Assembly: GCA_039583875.1 (NCBI GenBank) | Contig: CM077149.1 | Span: 155,810,932-155,874,931, forward strand | Length of the DNA: 64,000 bases | From: Platanthera guangdongensis | Taxonomy: Eukaryota > Streptophyta > Magnoliopsida > Asparagales > Orchidaceae | Direction: 5' to 3' | Shown: piece by piece, positions 10,842 through 20,877 of the stretch | Numbering within the stretch: position 1 is the first letter of the stretch | Layout of the letters: every line of letters starts with the position of its first letter | Position numbers and translations under genes: made by a program | Notes under the pieces: model-generated | What the model was told of the DNA's origin: nothing | Databases searched by the model: none | The model's input: the letters and a program-made list of their open reading frames with translations, nothing else

Positions 10842-11620
10842 TTAGCCCCCACGGGGGTACCACCGGTCATGTCAGCTAGTGGGAGCCTGACAGCGGGACT
10901 ACCTCGGAGCAAAGGACTTGGGCTACCACGAGAGATCAACCTACCCATCCAGCTAGTGGGAGCCTGACGGCGGAATCATCATCGGAGCTAAGGGCTTGGG
11001 CTACCACGAGAGATCAACCTACCCAGCCAGCTAGTGGGAGCCTGGCGGCGGATCATCATCGGAGCTAAGGGCTTGGGCTACCACGAGAGATCAACCTACC
11101 CAGCCAGCTAGTGGGAGCCTGGCGGCGGAATCATCATCGGAGCTAAGGGCTTGGGCTACCACGAGAGATCAACCTACCCAGCCAGCTAGTGGGAGCCTGG
11201 CGGCGGAATCATCATCGGAGCTAAGGGCTTGGGCTGCCACGAGAGATCAACCTACCCAGCCAGCTAGTGGGAGCCTGGCGGCGGAATCATCATCGGAGCT
11301 AAGGGCTTGGGCTTCCACGAGAGATCAACCTACCCAGCCAGCTAGTGGGAGCCTGGCGGCGGAATCATCATCGGAGCTAAGGGCTTGGGCTACCACGAGA
11401 GATCAACCTACCCAGCCAGCTAGTGGGAGCCTGGCGGCGGAATCATCATCGGAGCTAAGGGCTTGGGCTACCACGAGAGATCAACCTACCCAGCCAGCTA
11501 GTGGGAGCCTGGCGGCGGAATCATCATCGGAGCTAAGGGCTTGGGCTACCACGAGAGATCAACCTACCCAGCCAGCTAGTGGGAGCCTGGCGGCGGAATC
11601 ATCATCGGAGCTAAGGGACC
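10842..11620. repeat. 78-bp internal tandem array of Tat1, about 9-10 units
   Basis: The unit contains gagatcaacctacccagcc, agctagtgggagcctgg and atcatcatcggagctaaggg. The period is 77-78 bp, and units are nearly identical in the middle and diverged at the left. It lies between the protease stop and the polypurine tract, the place where Tat2 carries an antisense gene. No long ORF runs through it. Confidence 0.92.
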
Positions 11621-11656
11621 GAGCATCACAATCAGACCTTACCAAATCCTACATCC

Positions 11657-13069
11657 TCAAATGGGGAAAAATAGATGGGTTACATGATCCCCCCGACTCA
11701 GTTGGTCGGGGTTAGACTCATTACAAGACAAGATACATACAGGACTCTGCTGAGGCGAGGCTTCCTCAGGGGTATGGGCCTGGTGGTCCTCATCCGCTTC
11801 CTGCTCGCCGGACACTTCCTTCCTGCTCAGGCTCTCCATGATCTTTTCCATCTCCTCTGCCTTGGCCAACCAAGAGATGGTGTTGACGGCCGTGACGTAG
11901 CACTGCCTTGCCATCCTGGAGTCTCCCTTGACTCTGACCTGGATCCCTCCTGAGCTGAATTTGAGGCATTGGTGGAATGAAGACGACACACAACGGAAGG
12001 CGCTGATGAGGGGTCTTCCGAAGATGGCGTTGTAGCTGCTTGGAGCGTCAACAATGACGAACCGGCAGTTCCTCGAGACTCCTCCCAATTTTACTTGGAG
12101 TCCAACTCCACCCTCGACCTCCTTCCTCTCCTCTGAGAATCCGAACAGGGGTCCATCCGAGGTCAACACCCTCCTTGGCTCTACCTTCATCTCGTCAAAC
12201 GCCTTCTTGAAAATGACGTTGACGGAGCTTCCGTTGTCAACCAAGACCCGGGAGACGGTGTAGCCTTCGATGGCTGTTTGGATGACCAGCGCGTCGCAGA
12301 ATGGGTCCTCATGATCTGGCAGGTCCTTCACCGAGAAGGTGATCTTTTCCTCTGGGGGCGGGGTCTGGGAGGTTGAGGCAACGCTCCTTCGGTACATGAC
12401 ATGGAGGCTAGCCTTCCGAGTGGCCTCAACCCCTACTCCACCGTGAATCACTCCTATACCACCTCGAGTTCCCACGTCGACCCGGTCCTCACATATATCA
12501 TCACCCACTTCTCTGGGTAGAACCTCTTCTACCCGCACCGGCGGCTGCGGCTGGGCAGGGCCTCTCGCCCCCCTCACTTCCAAGAACTCGGGGCAGGTAG
12601 CTGTGGCGTGCCCCTCCACCTGGTGGAAGTCGCAGTACGGTAGCGCTCCTCCCCTCTTTCGGCGGGCTGGACGCTCTCGCCTGTTACCTCTTCCCCCTCC
12701 TATCGCCAAGGCTTGCTGCAGCGGGGGCAAGAGCTGCCTTGGGGCTTGCCTCTGGAAGTTATCTCTCCCTTGGCCCCCATGATAGTTCCCCTCTCCTTGG
12801 ATGAGAGCTCTTCCTGGACCTTGGGCAGGTCCTCCCTGCTGCCTCCAGCCTGGTTCCGGACCCTCCTGTCCTTGGAACCCCTGAGCCCTGTGATCCTCTC
12901 TCCTTCTTCCTTCCTGGTGCCTTGAGCCACCCTGCTCCTTTGCCTCTGTCTCTGTCAGCTTTGCCAACTTCTTGACAAACACCGGGTTGGCCGCCTCCAT
13001 GGCTATCTCCTCTGCCGCCCTTTCCATCAGCTCCTCGAAGGAAAGGGGGGTCTTCCTGGTCAAGCTCAT
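11657..13069 (-). CDS. Tat1 gag C-terminus plus aspartic protease
   Basis: The 470-residue product is the second half of the gag-protease polyprotein. Residues 40-140 are Gly/Gln/Arg-rich, as expected for an RNA-binding nucleocapsid. A zinc-knuckle-like CDFHQVEGHATATC lies at about 145-160 (Cys-His-Gly-His-Cys order). The protease domain follows, with the catalytic motif VLVDNGSSVNVIF near residue 275 and the flap-side hydrophobic segment FVIVDAPSSYNAIFGRP near 345. In this group DNGSS replaces the retroviral DTG. A Glu/Ser-rich tail of about 90 residues follows, then a stop; there is no reverse transcriptase frame. The gag N-terminus is in another frame at 13086-13690. The chosen start is simply the first Met of the open frame. 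Confidence 0.85.
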   Translation of the reverse strand: MSLTRKTPLSFEELMERAAEEIAMEAANPVFVKKLAKLTETEAKEQGGSRHQEGRRREDHRAQGFQGQEGPEPGWRQQGGPAQGPGRALIQGEGNYHGGQGRDNFQRQAPRQLLPPLQQALAIGGGRGNRRERPARRKRGGALPYCDFHQVEGHATATCPEFLEVRGARGPAQPQPPVRVEEVLPREVGDDICEDRVDVGTRGGIGVIHGGVGVEATRKASLHVMYRRSVASTSQTPPPEEKITFSVKDLPDHEDPFCDALVIQTAIEGYTVSRVLVDNGSSVNVIFKKAFDEMKVEPRRVLTSDGPLFGFSEERKEVEGGVGLQVKLGGVSRNCRFVIVDAPSSYNAIFGRPLISAFRCVSSSFHQCLKFSSGGIQVRVKGDSRMARQCYVTAVNTISWLAKAEEMEKIMESLSRKEVSGEQEADEDHQAHTPEEASPQQSPVCILSCNESNPDQLSRGDHVTHLFFPI

Positions 13070-13085
13070 CTTGAAGAAGCCCTCT

Positions 13086-13690
13086 TCAGCCCAACAGTGA
13101 AGGCCATCTGGAGAGCATACCTGGCATCTCCTGGACCTCCAAGATCTCCTCTTGGAACCTGTCTACGTAGCGGGCCAACGACTCCTCGGCCCCCTGCCTT
13201 ATCAAGAAGATGGATTCAGGACTCCTCTTCCGCTTCTTGGAGGTGGAGAAGCGGAGCTGGAAGCTTCGGCTCAAGTCCTCGAACCCGTAGATCGACCTCG
13301 GAGGGAGTTGATGGAACCAGTCCCTTGCCTTCTCCCTCAGAGTGATCGCAAAGAGGCGACACTTGAAGGCATCTGTCATCGGCCTGATGGAGACGGCATC
13401 CTCGAACCATTGCAGATGCTGGACGGGGTCATCCTTCCCGTGTAGTAAGCCATGTCTGGCTCTCTGAATCCCTCGGGAACGGGAGCTGAGATGATTAGCT
13501 CGCTGAATGGTGACCCCCTAAGGGGTGGTCTCGCCACCTCCACTCGCGCGACCTGCTCGCCTTGAAGGTCGGCACTCGCCGGGCTGGAGAACAGCTCCCG
13601 GCCGGTGAGGTCTCGCTCGACCCCATCGCCCATCCTCTCCTTCCCGGGCCTTCTTCCTGGGACACTTCCTTCGCCCCCCCCTGGGGTCAT
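13086..13690 (-). pseudogene. Tat1 gag N-terminal part, frameshifted
   Basis: The retrotransposon gag domain is split over two frames. The upstream piece (13376-13690) carries the entry motif PFSELIISAPVPEGFREPDM. The downstream piece (13086-13379) has the signature CRLFAITLREKARDWFHQLP and the RQGAEESLARYVDRFQEE segment that bind the gag fold. Frame changes near 13410-13430 and again near 13075-13085 separate these pieces from each other and from the protease ORF. This gag is therefore probably no longer made as one protein, unless the breaks are sequencing errors. Confidence 0.75.
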
Positions 13691-13932
13691 CTCGCCTAAT
13701 CCCCTGGGAGTTGACTCGTCGAGGGGGGGAGCTAGCTCCTGGGGGGTTGGGGTGGAGCTGCCACCCTGTGGAGCAATACTTCACAGCATCTCCATGATGC
13801 CTTGGATGGAGGCCATGAACTCTTGCCTCCCCACAAAGGGTCCGGGGGTGGGGAGCTCGCCGAGATCATCACTACCTCCTTGACCTCCCGTCATGACACT
13901 CTCCTGAGATCTTCTGTGCTGGTCACTCTCCA

Positions 13933-13949
13933 CGCTCACCGCACCAAAA
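13933..13949 (-). other. Primer-binding site of Tat1 (probable)
   Basis: On the minus strand, directly after the 5' LTR, the sequence is TTTTGGTGCGGTGAGCG. It resembles the TTTGGCGCC-type primer sites of Tat/Athila elements with changes. Position supports it; the matching tRNA is not identified. Confidence 0.5.
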
Positions 13950-15395
13950 TGTTGAAACCAGAAACCTGGTCTCTCGTGGAGTTCGTCCCTCGGGGAAGGG
14001 GTGACCTCACACCTACTACACTCGAGAGAACGTCACTAACCAAAGGATCAAGAAGCTAGGAATAGACCCTCGGCTCTAGCGCGGAGGTCCCACCTCACAC
14101 CCGGAAGGCTACCTGAGCACTTCCCCTCCCTAGCCAATGCTCGAGCTAGGGTGCCTTGGAGGAGCTCTCTCAACTCTACCAAGAAGAAACCAAGGGAGGA
14201 GAAAGCAAGAAGAAGGAGAAGAAGATGAAGATCCAATCCCTCTCCAAGGCACCCAAGGGGGTCTATTTATAGTTTTCCAAAACCCCTTGGACCAAAATGA
14301 CCGAGATACCCTCGCGCCCAAAAAGCCTTGGGCCAATAGAAAATAGCCACGCCGGGGGGTAAAGGGGGAATTTCCCCCGAGGGCAAGAAGGTAAAACTGC
14401 AGGGGGGTAAGGGCGAGACCGCGGCCTCCGACCGGTCTCACCCCGCCAGGCCGCCGAGCTGGAAGAGGCGGGGGCGAGACCCTGGCCCCCGGCCGGTCTC
14501 GCCCCGCTAGGCCGCCGAGCTGGAAGAGGCGGGGGCGAGACCCTGGCCCCCGGCCGGTCTCGCCCCGCTAGGCCGCCGAGCTGGAAGAGGCAGGGGCGAG
14601 ACCCTGGCCCCCGGCCGGTCTCGCCCAGCTAGGCCGCCGAGCTGGAAGAGGCGGGGGCGAGACCCTGGCCCCCGGCCGGTCTCGCCCCGCTAGGCCGCCG
14701 AGCTGGAAGAGGCGGGGGCGAGACCCTGGCCCCCGGCCGGTCTCGCCCCGCTAGGCCGCCGAGCTGGAAGAGGCGGGGGCGAGACCCTGGCCCCCGGCCG
14801 GTCTCGCCCCGCTAGGCCGCCGAGCTGGAAGAGGCGGGGGCGAGACCCTGGCCCCCGGCCGGTCTCGCCCCGCTAGGCCGCCGAGCTGGAAGAGGCGGGG
14901 GCGAGACCCTGGCCCCCGGCCGGTCTCGCCCTGCTAGGCCGCCGAGCTGGAAGAGGCGGGGGCGAGACCCTGGCCCCCGGCCGGTCTCGCCCCGCTAGGC
15001 CGCCGAGCTGGAAGAGGCGGGGGCGAGACCCTGGCCCCCGGCCGGTCTCGCCCCGCTAGGCCGCCGAGCTGGAAGAGGCGGGGGCGAGACCCTGGCCCCC
15101 GGCCGGTCTCGCCCGCTAGGCCGCCGAGCTGGAAGAGGCGGGGGCGAGACCCTGGCCCCCGGCCGGTCTCGCCCCGCTAGGCCGCCGAGCTGGGGCGGCC
15201 TGCGACCTGGCGGCCTGAGGCGGCTTGCGGCGGCTTGCCAAGAGCGCCTTGGGGGGAGAAATATTTTCTCCCCCTACTAGTATGTCTTTCAAGTTCACCA
15301 AAAATTGGCCCCTAGGAGTGCAAAACTCCCAAAAAAGCTTAAAAACTTGCTTACCTTGTTTTGGGGCCCAGTCTTCGCGAATACGGGGTTGTACA
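13950..15395 (-). repeat. Tat1 5' LTR (right), 1446 bp
   Basis: Same ends as the left LTR and the same minus-strand TATA box (14263-14272). It is 185 bp shorter, which equals three 61-bp units plus 2 bp. It abuts the right target duplication ATGAA at 15396. Confidence 0.92.
14446..15193. repeat. 61-bp GC-rich hairpin array, about 12 units
   Basis: Same unit as at 9550-10493, with 12 full copies counted. At insertion both LTRs are copied from one template, so the 15-to-12 difference arose afterwards, or one array is mis-assembled. Confidence 0.9.
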
Positions 15396-15589
15396 ATGAA
15401 TACTTGATCAATCTATTTTACAAAATTCCAATTTTCTGTCTAGATACGTTTTAGAGCATTATGAATCTCCGGTAATTTAATTAGAATTTTTGGATGTGTA
15501 ATTATTGTACTTCCAGTGTAATGATGGAATCATCCCATGATATTATTTATGAAATTTTAGGGAGCAAATAATTATGAAAATTATTGATT

Positions 15590-15600
15590 CTTTGATACCA
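15590..15600 (-). other. Primer-binding site of element X (tRNA-Met type)
   Basis: The minus strand reads TGGTATCAAAG, the same as the primer site of element Y at 61279. It lies 3 bases from the end of a GGTCTTACA-type LTR terminus. It shows that an older Tekay-like element read leftwards here before Tat1 inserted about 190 bp inside it. Confidence 0.7.
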
Positions 15601-15603
15601 GTT

Positions 15604-16600
15604 TGTAAGACCTCCCCCCTTTTTCCCGTTCGGGTCTTACCGCCCAGAACCGCCACCTTGCGGTGACACTAACTAATGGGTTATTCGCCACTACAAGACG
15701 CCAATCCTACCTGCTATTTCTTTCATCCATGCCAACCACAATTCATAAGAATGAAAAAGTATAATAACAATTTCATATAATGATAAACTACAAGGAAAAG
15801 TTATTCTAAAATTTCCAATAAATTCACAGAGGTATGTTTTGACTTAATTAACCATATTCCAGATATTTGAATTTTTTTCCTAAATTGTTTGGTCACATAT
15901 TCTTCATTAAGTTCAACATGTGCCCTAATTAGTAATAATTCAAATATTAAAAAAATTAATTCCAAAATTAGAATTCCTCCAGAGGTGATATATTTCATCA
16001 TAACATGTGCATGATCAAAATCTCATTGACTTTCATCAAGTGTCTTGGGAGAAATCCCCAAAACACTCTTTGTGACTTGTACACCAAAATTTTCCATATA
16101 TACAAAAATCTTGCATATGGAATATCTCCACATACCCTAAGCCAAATGATCCAAAATTTTTACCAGGGACATTTTATGACATAATCTACCATCTACCAAA
16201 GATTTGAGTCATTTTGGAGTGATCTAACCATAGATCTAGCACATAAATCATAATCTAATTATTTTCTAAAACTATAGAAAAATATGTTCCAAAAATTTTA
16301 AATTTTGGATAGGGGGTGCATCTATGTATGACTCATATATGAACAAAATTTCAGCCCCATTGGATAAGTATTTATAGGGGAATCTCCATTTTAGTGTCTA
16401 GGTCACCTTTAGGACACCCTCCACTAAAATGGAGATTCTGGGGGCTGTAGGGCAGCCCTTGGGATGTTCAACCCCAATCTGGAAAAATCTCTTCAAGACC
16501 TACAACTTTGATGTTCACCACCTAATCTGGATCTACCTCTAAGTAGTTCAAAATTTAACTCGAAGAGGGCTTCCTTAAGTGTGACAGTTAAATGATAATG
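15604..16600 (-). mobile_element. LTR fragment of Tekay-like element X
   Basis: The first 60 bp (tgtaagacctcccccc ... cgccaccttgcggtgacac) are the reverse complement of the last 60 bp of the Y LTR (about 61195-61276), so an LTR end is certain. Further right the sequence is AT-rich and no longer alignable by eye. The far end of this LTR is not located, so the right boundary is arbitrary. Confidence 0.55.
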
Positions 16601-17071
16601 ATACATAATACTATAGTGTATAAAAATCTATACTGCACAGATCTAAAAGCCATCTGGAAGGTTCTTCTCCAAAGAGCCTCAATCCAGGTCGGATTCTCCT
16701 CCTCTTCTCTCATGCTAGATCTCTAGATCATTAGGAGCTTGAATCGGGCTCAAGAGAGCTTGAATAGAGAAATCGAAAATCAGAAGTTTGGCCGATTTTG
16801 CCCATGTGGTGATTCCCGTTGGAGTGGTTTCCGGCCGGCATCTCGCCGCCAAATGCGAGCAACCACCTCAATGGAGATGGTGGTGGTGGCCGACAGTAGA
16901 GTGGAGGAGATGGCCGGAGAAAGTCATTTGAAATCAGCCCAGGTCGGGTTATTGTTGGCCGACGGGCCCCCTTGTGGGACTCCAGGGTGATAGGCAAGTC
17001 ATTTGAAATCAGCCCAGGTCGGGCTATTGTTGGCCGACGGGGCCCCCTTGTGGGACTCCAGGGTGATAGGC
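16600..17071 (+). mobile_element. Plus-oriented piece of a Y-type LTR
   Basis: The stretch with tagatctctagatcattagg, cgggctcaa, accacctcaatgg and the gttggccgacgg block aligns in direct orientation with about 48940-49240 of the Y LTR. A TATA-like gtataaaaatc is at about 16618. Its orientation is opposite to the LTR end at 15604, so the region is a mosaic or carries an inversion. Confidence 0.45.
16921..17071. repeat. 75-bp tandem duplication
   Basis: 16921-16995 and 16996-17071 are nearly identical (one substitution and one extra G seen), both starting aagtcatttgaaatcagccc. Confidence 0.9.
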
Positions 17072-17609
17072 AAGTGTGACACTAGTCCTGCATCACAAAG
17101 CCTCTTTATGGTTGAGGTGGTATAGAAGTCCCAAAATAAATATCCAAGTTAGTACAACGTGTAGGTTGGTGTCAACAGAAAATGTAAACGATCACCTGTG
17201 GAACCTAAAAAGAAAAACGTTTTTTTTTTCAGGTATTATTAAAAACATCTTTCAACCATGTTTTCTTACGATTTCCCTCATTCAAATATCTTAGGATTAA
17301 GTGCCAATTGTCGATGAAGATGATAATACAATTCTCCTTGGGCTTAAAGAAATTGAGTATAAGTTTCGTGGGCTTAAATAAATTGAACAACAAAGGTGAA
17401 TAACTGAAGACTTGCAATTTCTCTTCCTCCTCAATAGTGAAGGTGGCAGCCTTCATACCATTGAGGCTTGAGAGAGTGATCAAAATGTTTTAATGGTAGC
17501 TCCATGTTGCCCGCAATGGGATGGACATTGATGACCGCATTCGGGTATGATTTCAAAAAAAATGTTTAGGGATTCATGATGAAGCTCCACAACATTTTCT
17601 ATGGCACTA
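17072..17609. other. Left flank of the chromovirus, unassigned
   Basis: AT-rich. A minus-strand 84-codon frame at 17229-17483 (with a TFTIEEEEKLQVF segment) does not match a family I know. The last five bases, CACTA, are the chromovirus target duplication, so this DNA was once continuous with 23665 onwards. Confidence 0.35.
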
Positions 17610-17972
17610 TGTAACTCCTCCGGCAGCGGCCGGCGGAGTCGTGGTGAAGAAACGGGAGGAAAAACAACTGGAATTTTATTAAAAGATAATAATAATCCTT
17701 ACAACAAAGTGGAGTACATATTTATACTACTAAATATGACCGTTTGCTATTCAAAGGGCCATTATAGCATTCCTATTAAACAGAACTACCATTAAACAAC
17801 ATTCTTTATTAAGCAGAATTACTAAATAGATAAGTTGCCTACTCAGGCGGGTGCACGTGTCGCGATGCTATTGCTCCCGGAATTTCTCTTGGCTTGCTGA
17901 CGTGGCTTTATATCGGTCGTTCCTTTTGACATGATGCAGAAGGCCGTTGGATCTGTGCTTTCTAGCGTTACA
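17610..17972 (-). repeat. Chromovirus 3' LTR
   Basis: 363 bp, from TGTAACTCCTCCGG to GCGTTACA. The integrase reading frame runs about 130 bp into it before its stop at 17843. Confidence 0.95.
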
Positions 17973-20848
17973 TCAGTCCCCGTCCTCGAGAACGACGTCC
18001 GCGTCGTGCTTAACTTGGCTGCCTCGCCATTTGGTGGCTGTGTCTGTGAGCGAGTGAGCGGGCGCCGGTGGTGAGAGCGAGGCTGTCGCGGTGTAAAAGG
18101 CAGCAGCGGGAGCCGAAGCTGTCTTCGAAGATGGAGCCTTGGTGACCTACGGTGCGCCGGAGCTTCGCGTGAGTTGTCGGGTGGCCAGAGTGTTGGAGCG
18201 TCGCCCTGTTGTCCGATCGCCGTCGATGTTCCAGATAAGTGTTTCTTTTCTCCTGGTCCTTCCTGATCTTTAACCGTAGTTGTGTCTGTTTTTGAATCTT
18301 TTGGGGGTTCCGGACCTGCATCAACCGGAAGTGTGTGAGGGGTGTGCTGAAATTTTAGTGAGCTGCGTACCTGGGTGGGAAGGGAGGTCACGTCTTCCCA
18401 CGAGCTGTCTTCCGGTGCTAGGCCTTCCCACTGGATGAGTGCTTGGTGGACCTGTTTGTCGTGTTTCCATATCATGCGTTCATCCAAGATGGTTAAGATC
18501 CCGTGGATGGGTTCATTATTTGTGTCCGTATGGGGTAACTGGTGAATGGTTAGGTTATTGTTGGCATGATAGTGTTTTAAAAGTGATGCGTGAAAAACGG
18601 GGTGGATTTTGGAATAGTCTGGTAGTTGGAGTTTGAATGCTACTGGGTTAATTTGTTGGATTATTGTAAAGGGCCCGTAATATTTGAGATTGAAGCGTGC
18701 GTTTTGTTGATTTTTTATGGAGAGTTGTTTATATGGCTGCAATTTCAGTAGTACGAGGTCTCCTTCTGCAAATTTAACTGGTGTTCGTTTGTTGTTTGCT
18801 GCAGTTTGGATGCGGTGCTGGGCGCGCTGGAGGTTCGAGCGTAGCTGGTCCAATAGAGCATCTCTATCTGTGAAATGTGCTTGTACTGATTGTAATGTTG
18901 TGTGATCATTATTATAGTGTCGAACAATCGCAGGTGGTCGTCGGCCGAACATGGCTTCGAATGGTGTCATGTCGGCGGAGGAGTGATATGTGGTATTATA
19001 GTGGAATTCTGCCCAGCTCAGGAGCTTGGACCAATGCTTAGGATTTTGGTGAGCGAAAATCCTAAGATATTGGTTCAGACAGCGATTAACCCGCTCCGTT
19101 TGTCCGTCCGTCTCGGGGTGATACGCAGAGCTGTAGCTGAGCGTGGTGCCTTGCTGTGTGAATAATGCCTTCCAAAATTTGCTTAAAAATACCGGGTCCC
19201 GATCGGTGATAATCGTGTTTGGTAAGCCGTGTAATTTGCCGACGTGTTCCCAGAAGGCTCGGGCGACGATAGGAGCCGTTAAGGTTGATAATGGAGCAAA
19301 GTGGGCCCCTTTTGTGAGGCGATCTACTACCACCAGAATGTTGGTGTATCCTTCTGAGGGTGGTAGGTGGGTCATGAAGTCCATACAGAGATCGTGCCAA
19401 ATTAAAGTTGGTATAGGTAAGGGTTGGAGTAGGCCGTAAGGGCTGTGATTTGTGCTCTTCCCCTTTTGGCATAAGTCGCAGCGTTGGACGTATCGTTGAA
19501 TGTCCATGATCATTTTTGGCCAATAGTAATTTGTCCGTAACCGATAGTACGTGGGCTTGACTCCTGAGTGTCCGCTGGATCGAGCATCGTGGGCTTCCTG
19601 TATAAGATGGTGGCGTAAAGGGCATCCTGGGATATATAAAACCTTTTTAAAAAAAAACTTATCGTCTGTGCGGGTCCAATTTGGTACTCGGCTGGGTTTC
19701 TGGTGCAAGGCCCGATGGACCTGCTTTGCTAAGCGGTCCGTTTTGTACCATTCGTCTAGTTTCTCAAAATTGTTACATTTATTATAAGAACATTGAAGCA
19801 TGCGGAGGTTGTGGTTGTTGTCGGGTAGCCGGGAGAGTGCGTCTGCGGCTGTGTTAAGACGGCCGGGCTTGTATTCGATTGTGAAATTAAATCCCAATAG
19901 TTTGGTAAGGAAACGTTGTTGTGAGGGGCTGTTGAGTAATTGGGTGGTCAAATGATGAAGGGTCTGATGATCCGTGCGGATGATGAATGGGGCGCCGAGT
20001 AGATATTGTCTCCATTTTTCCAAGGCGGAGGATATGGCGAGTAATTCCCTCTCATAGGTGGATTTAAGTTGTTCTTTGGCCGTTAATTTCTTGCTAAAGT
20101 AGGCCAAGGGATGTCTGTTTTGGGATAATATGGCCCCTAAGCCGCAGCCGGATGCGTCTGTCTCGATGGTGAATGGTTGGGTGAAATCCGGCAAGGCTAG
20201 GACCGGTGCGGTTGTGAGGTGTATTTTGAGGTTTTGGAAGGCCGCGTCCGCTTGGTCGGTCCATTTGTATTTGTCTTTTGTCAGGAGATCCGTGAGGGGT
20301 GCTGCTATGGTGGCGTAATGTTTGATGAAACGACGGTAATATCCTGATAACCCTAAAAAAGACCTGAGCTGTTTGAGTGATGACGGTGTGGGCCAGTTGA
20401 CAATTGTCGAAACCTTGTCCGGGTGGGGGTTAATTCCTGATGTGTTGATGACGTGCCCTAAGAAGTCTATTGTGGTAGTCATAAATTGACATTTGGCTTG
20501 TTTAACGTAGAATGAGTTGGCACGTAATGTGGCGAATATGGTTTCTAAGTGATGGAGGTGGCTTGGTAGGTCTGTACTGTAAATCAGTATGTCGTCAAAA
20601 AATATTACCGCAAATTTCCGTAGGTATGGCTGGAACACGGTGTTCATCAGGGATTGGAATGTCGCCGGAGCGTTAGTTAAGCCGAAAGGCATGACGAGGA
20701 ATTCATATAATCCTTGGGGTGTGCGAAACGCAGTTTTGTAGATGTCGGTAGGGTGCATACGAACTTGGTGGTAGCCGGATTGTAAGTCCAGTGTTGAAAA
20801 CAATGTGGCCCCGTATAGCTCGTCAAATAGCTCGTCTGCTGTAGGCAT
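17843..20848 (-). CDS. Chromovirus RT, RNase H, integrase, chromodomain
   Basis: The 1001-residue frame holds most of pol. RT spans about residues 1-165, with STLDLQSGYHQVRM, the PFGLTNAPATFQ block and the catalytic FFDDILIYS. RNase H spans about 220-345 (ETDASGCGLGAILSQ; YERELLAI; TDHQTLHHL). Integrase spans about 400-640, with the HHCC zinc domain (H-x-GHSG ... CDLCQKGK) and the DDE core (CMDFMTHLP; ITDRDPVF; YHPETDGQTERVNR). A GPF/Y module (YYGPFTII) sits near 720. A chromodomain follows near 775-830 (VHQALIQWEGLAPEDSSWEDV). The tail is Pro/Arg-rich and ends inside the 3' LTR. The first RT motifs lie in another frame upstream because of a shift in an A-run near 20920. Confidence 0.95.
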   Translation of the reverse strand: MPTADELFDELYGATLFSTLDLQSGYHQVRMHPTDIYKTAFRTPQGLYEFLVMPFGLTNAPATFQSLMNTVFQPYLRKFAVIFFDDILIYSTDLPSHLHHLETIFATLRANSFYVKQAKCQFMTTTIDFLGHVINTSGINPHPDKVSTIVNWPTPSSLKQLRSFLGLSGYYRRFIKHYATIAAPLTDLLTKDKYKWTDQADAAFQNLKIHLTTAPVLALPDFTQPFTIETDASGCGLGAILSQNRHPLAYFSKKLTAKEQLKSTYERELLAISSALEKWRQYLLGAPFIIRTDHQTLHHLTTQLLNSPSQQRFLTKLLGFNFTIEYKPGRLNTAADALSRLPDNNHNLRMLQCSYNKCNNFEKLDEWYKTDRLAKQVHRALHQKPSRVPNWTRTDDKFFFKKVLYIPGCPLRHHLIQEAHDARSSGHSGVKPTYYRLRTNYYWPKMIMDIQRYVQRCDLCQKGKSTNHSPYGLLQPLPIPTLIWHDLCMDFMTHLPPSEGYTNILVVVDRLTKGAHFAPLSTLTAPIVARAFWEHVGKLHGLPNTIITDRDPVFLSKFWKALFTQQGTTLSYSSAYHPETDGQTERVNRCLNQYLRIFAHQNPKHWSKLLSWAEFHYNTTYHSSADMTPFEAMFGRRPPAIVRHYNNDHTTLQSVQAHFTDRDALLDQLRSNLQRAQHRIQTAANNKRTPVKFAEGDLVLLKLQPYKQLSIKNQQNARFNLKYYGPFTIIQQINPVAFKLQLPDYSKIHPVFHASLLKHYHANNNLTIHQLPHTDTNNEPIHGILTILDERMIWKHDKQVHQALIQWEGLAPEDSSWEDVTSLPTQVRSSLKFQHTPHTLPVDAGPEPPKDSKTDTTTVKDQEGPGEKKHLSGTSTAIGQQGDAPTLWPPDNSREAPAHRRSPRLHLRRQLRLPLLPFTPRQPRSHHRRPLTRSQTQPPNGEAAKLSTTRTSFSRTGTDVTLESTDPTAFCIMSKGTTDIKPRQQAKRNSGSNSIATRAPA

Positions 20849-20877
20849 GGGGAAGGCGTCCCGTGTTGTGACTGCGT

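Larger units (their letters stand above)
9066..15395 (-). mobile_element. Tat1: complete non-autonomous Tat-like gypsy element
   Basis: The 6330-bp element has LTRs at 9066-10696 and 13950-15395 and is flanked by a perfect 5-bp duplication ATGAA (9061-9065, 15396-15400). It reads on the minus strand: 5' LTR on the right, primer site at about 13933-13949, gag, protease, a 78-bp tandem array, purine tract at 10697-10712, then the 3' LTR. Reverse transcriptase, RNase H and integrase are absent, so mobility must have relied on a partner. The protease wording (LVDNGSSVNVIF) and short gag zinc motif fit the Tat/Athila side of Ty3/gypsy. The two LTRs differ by three copies of an internal 61-bp repeat. 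Confidence 0.9.

Noticed and set aside
9550..11620. Regular 61-bp and 78-bp repeats that superficially resemble a CRISPR array
   Set aside because: The units are contiguous without unique spacers, lie inside an LTR element of a plant genome, and no cas gene is present.
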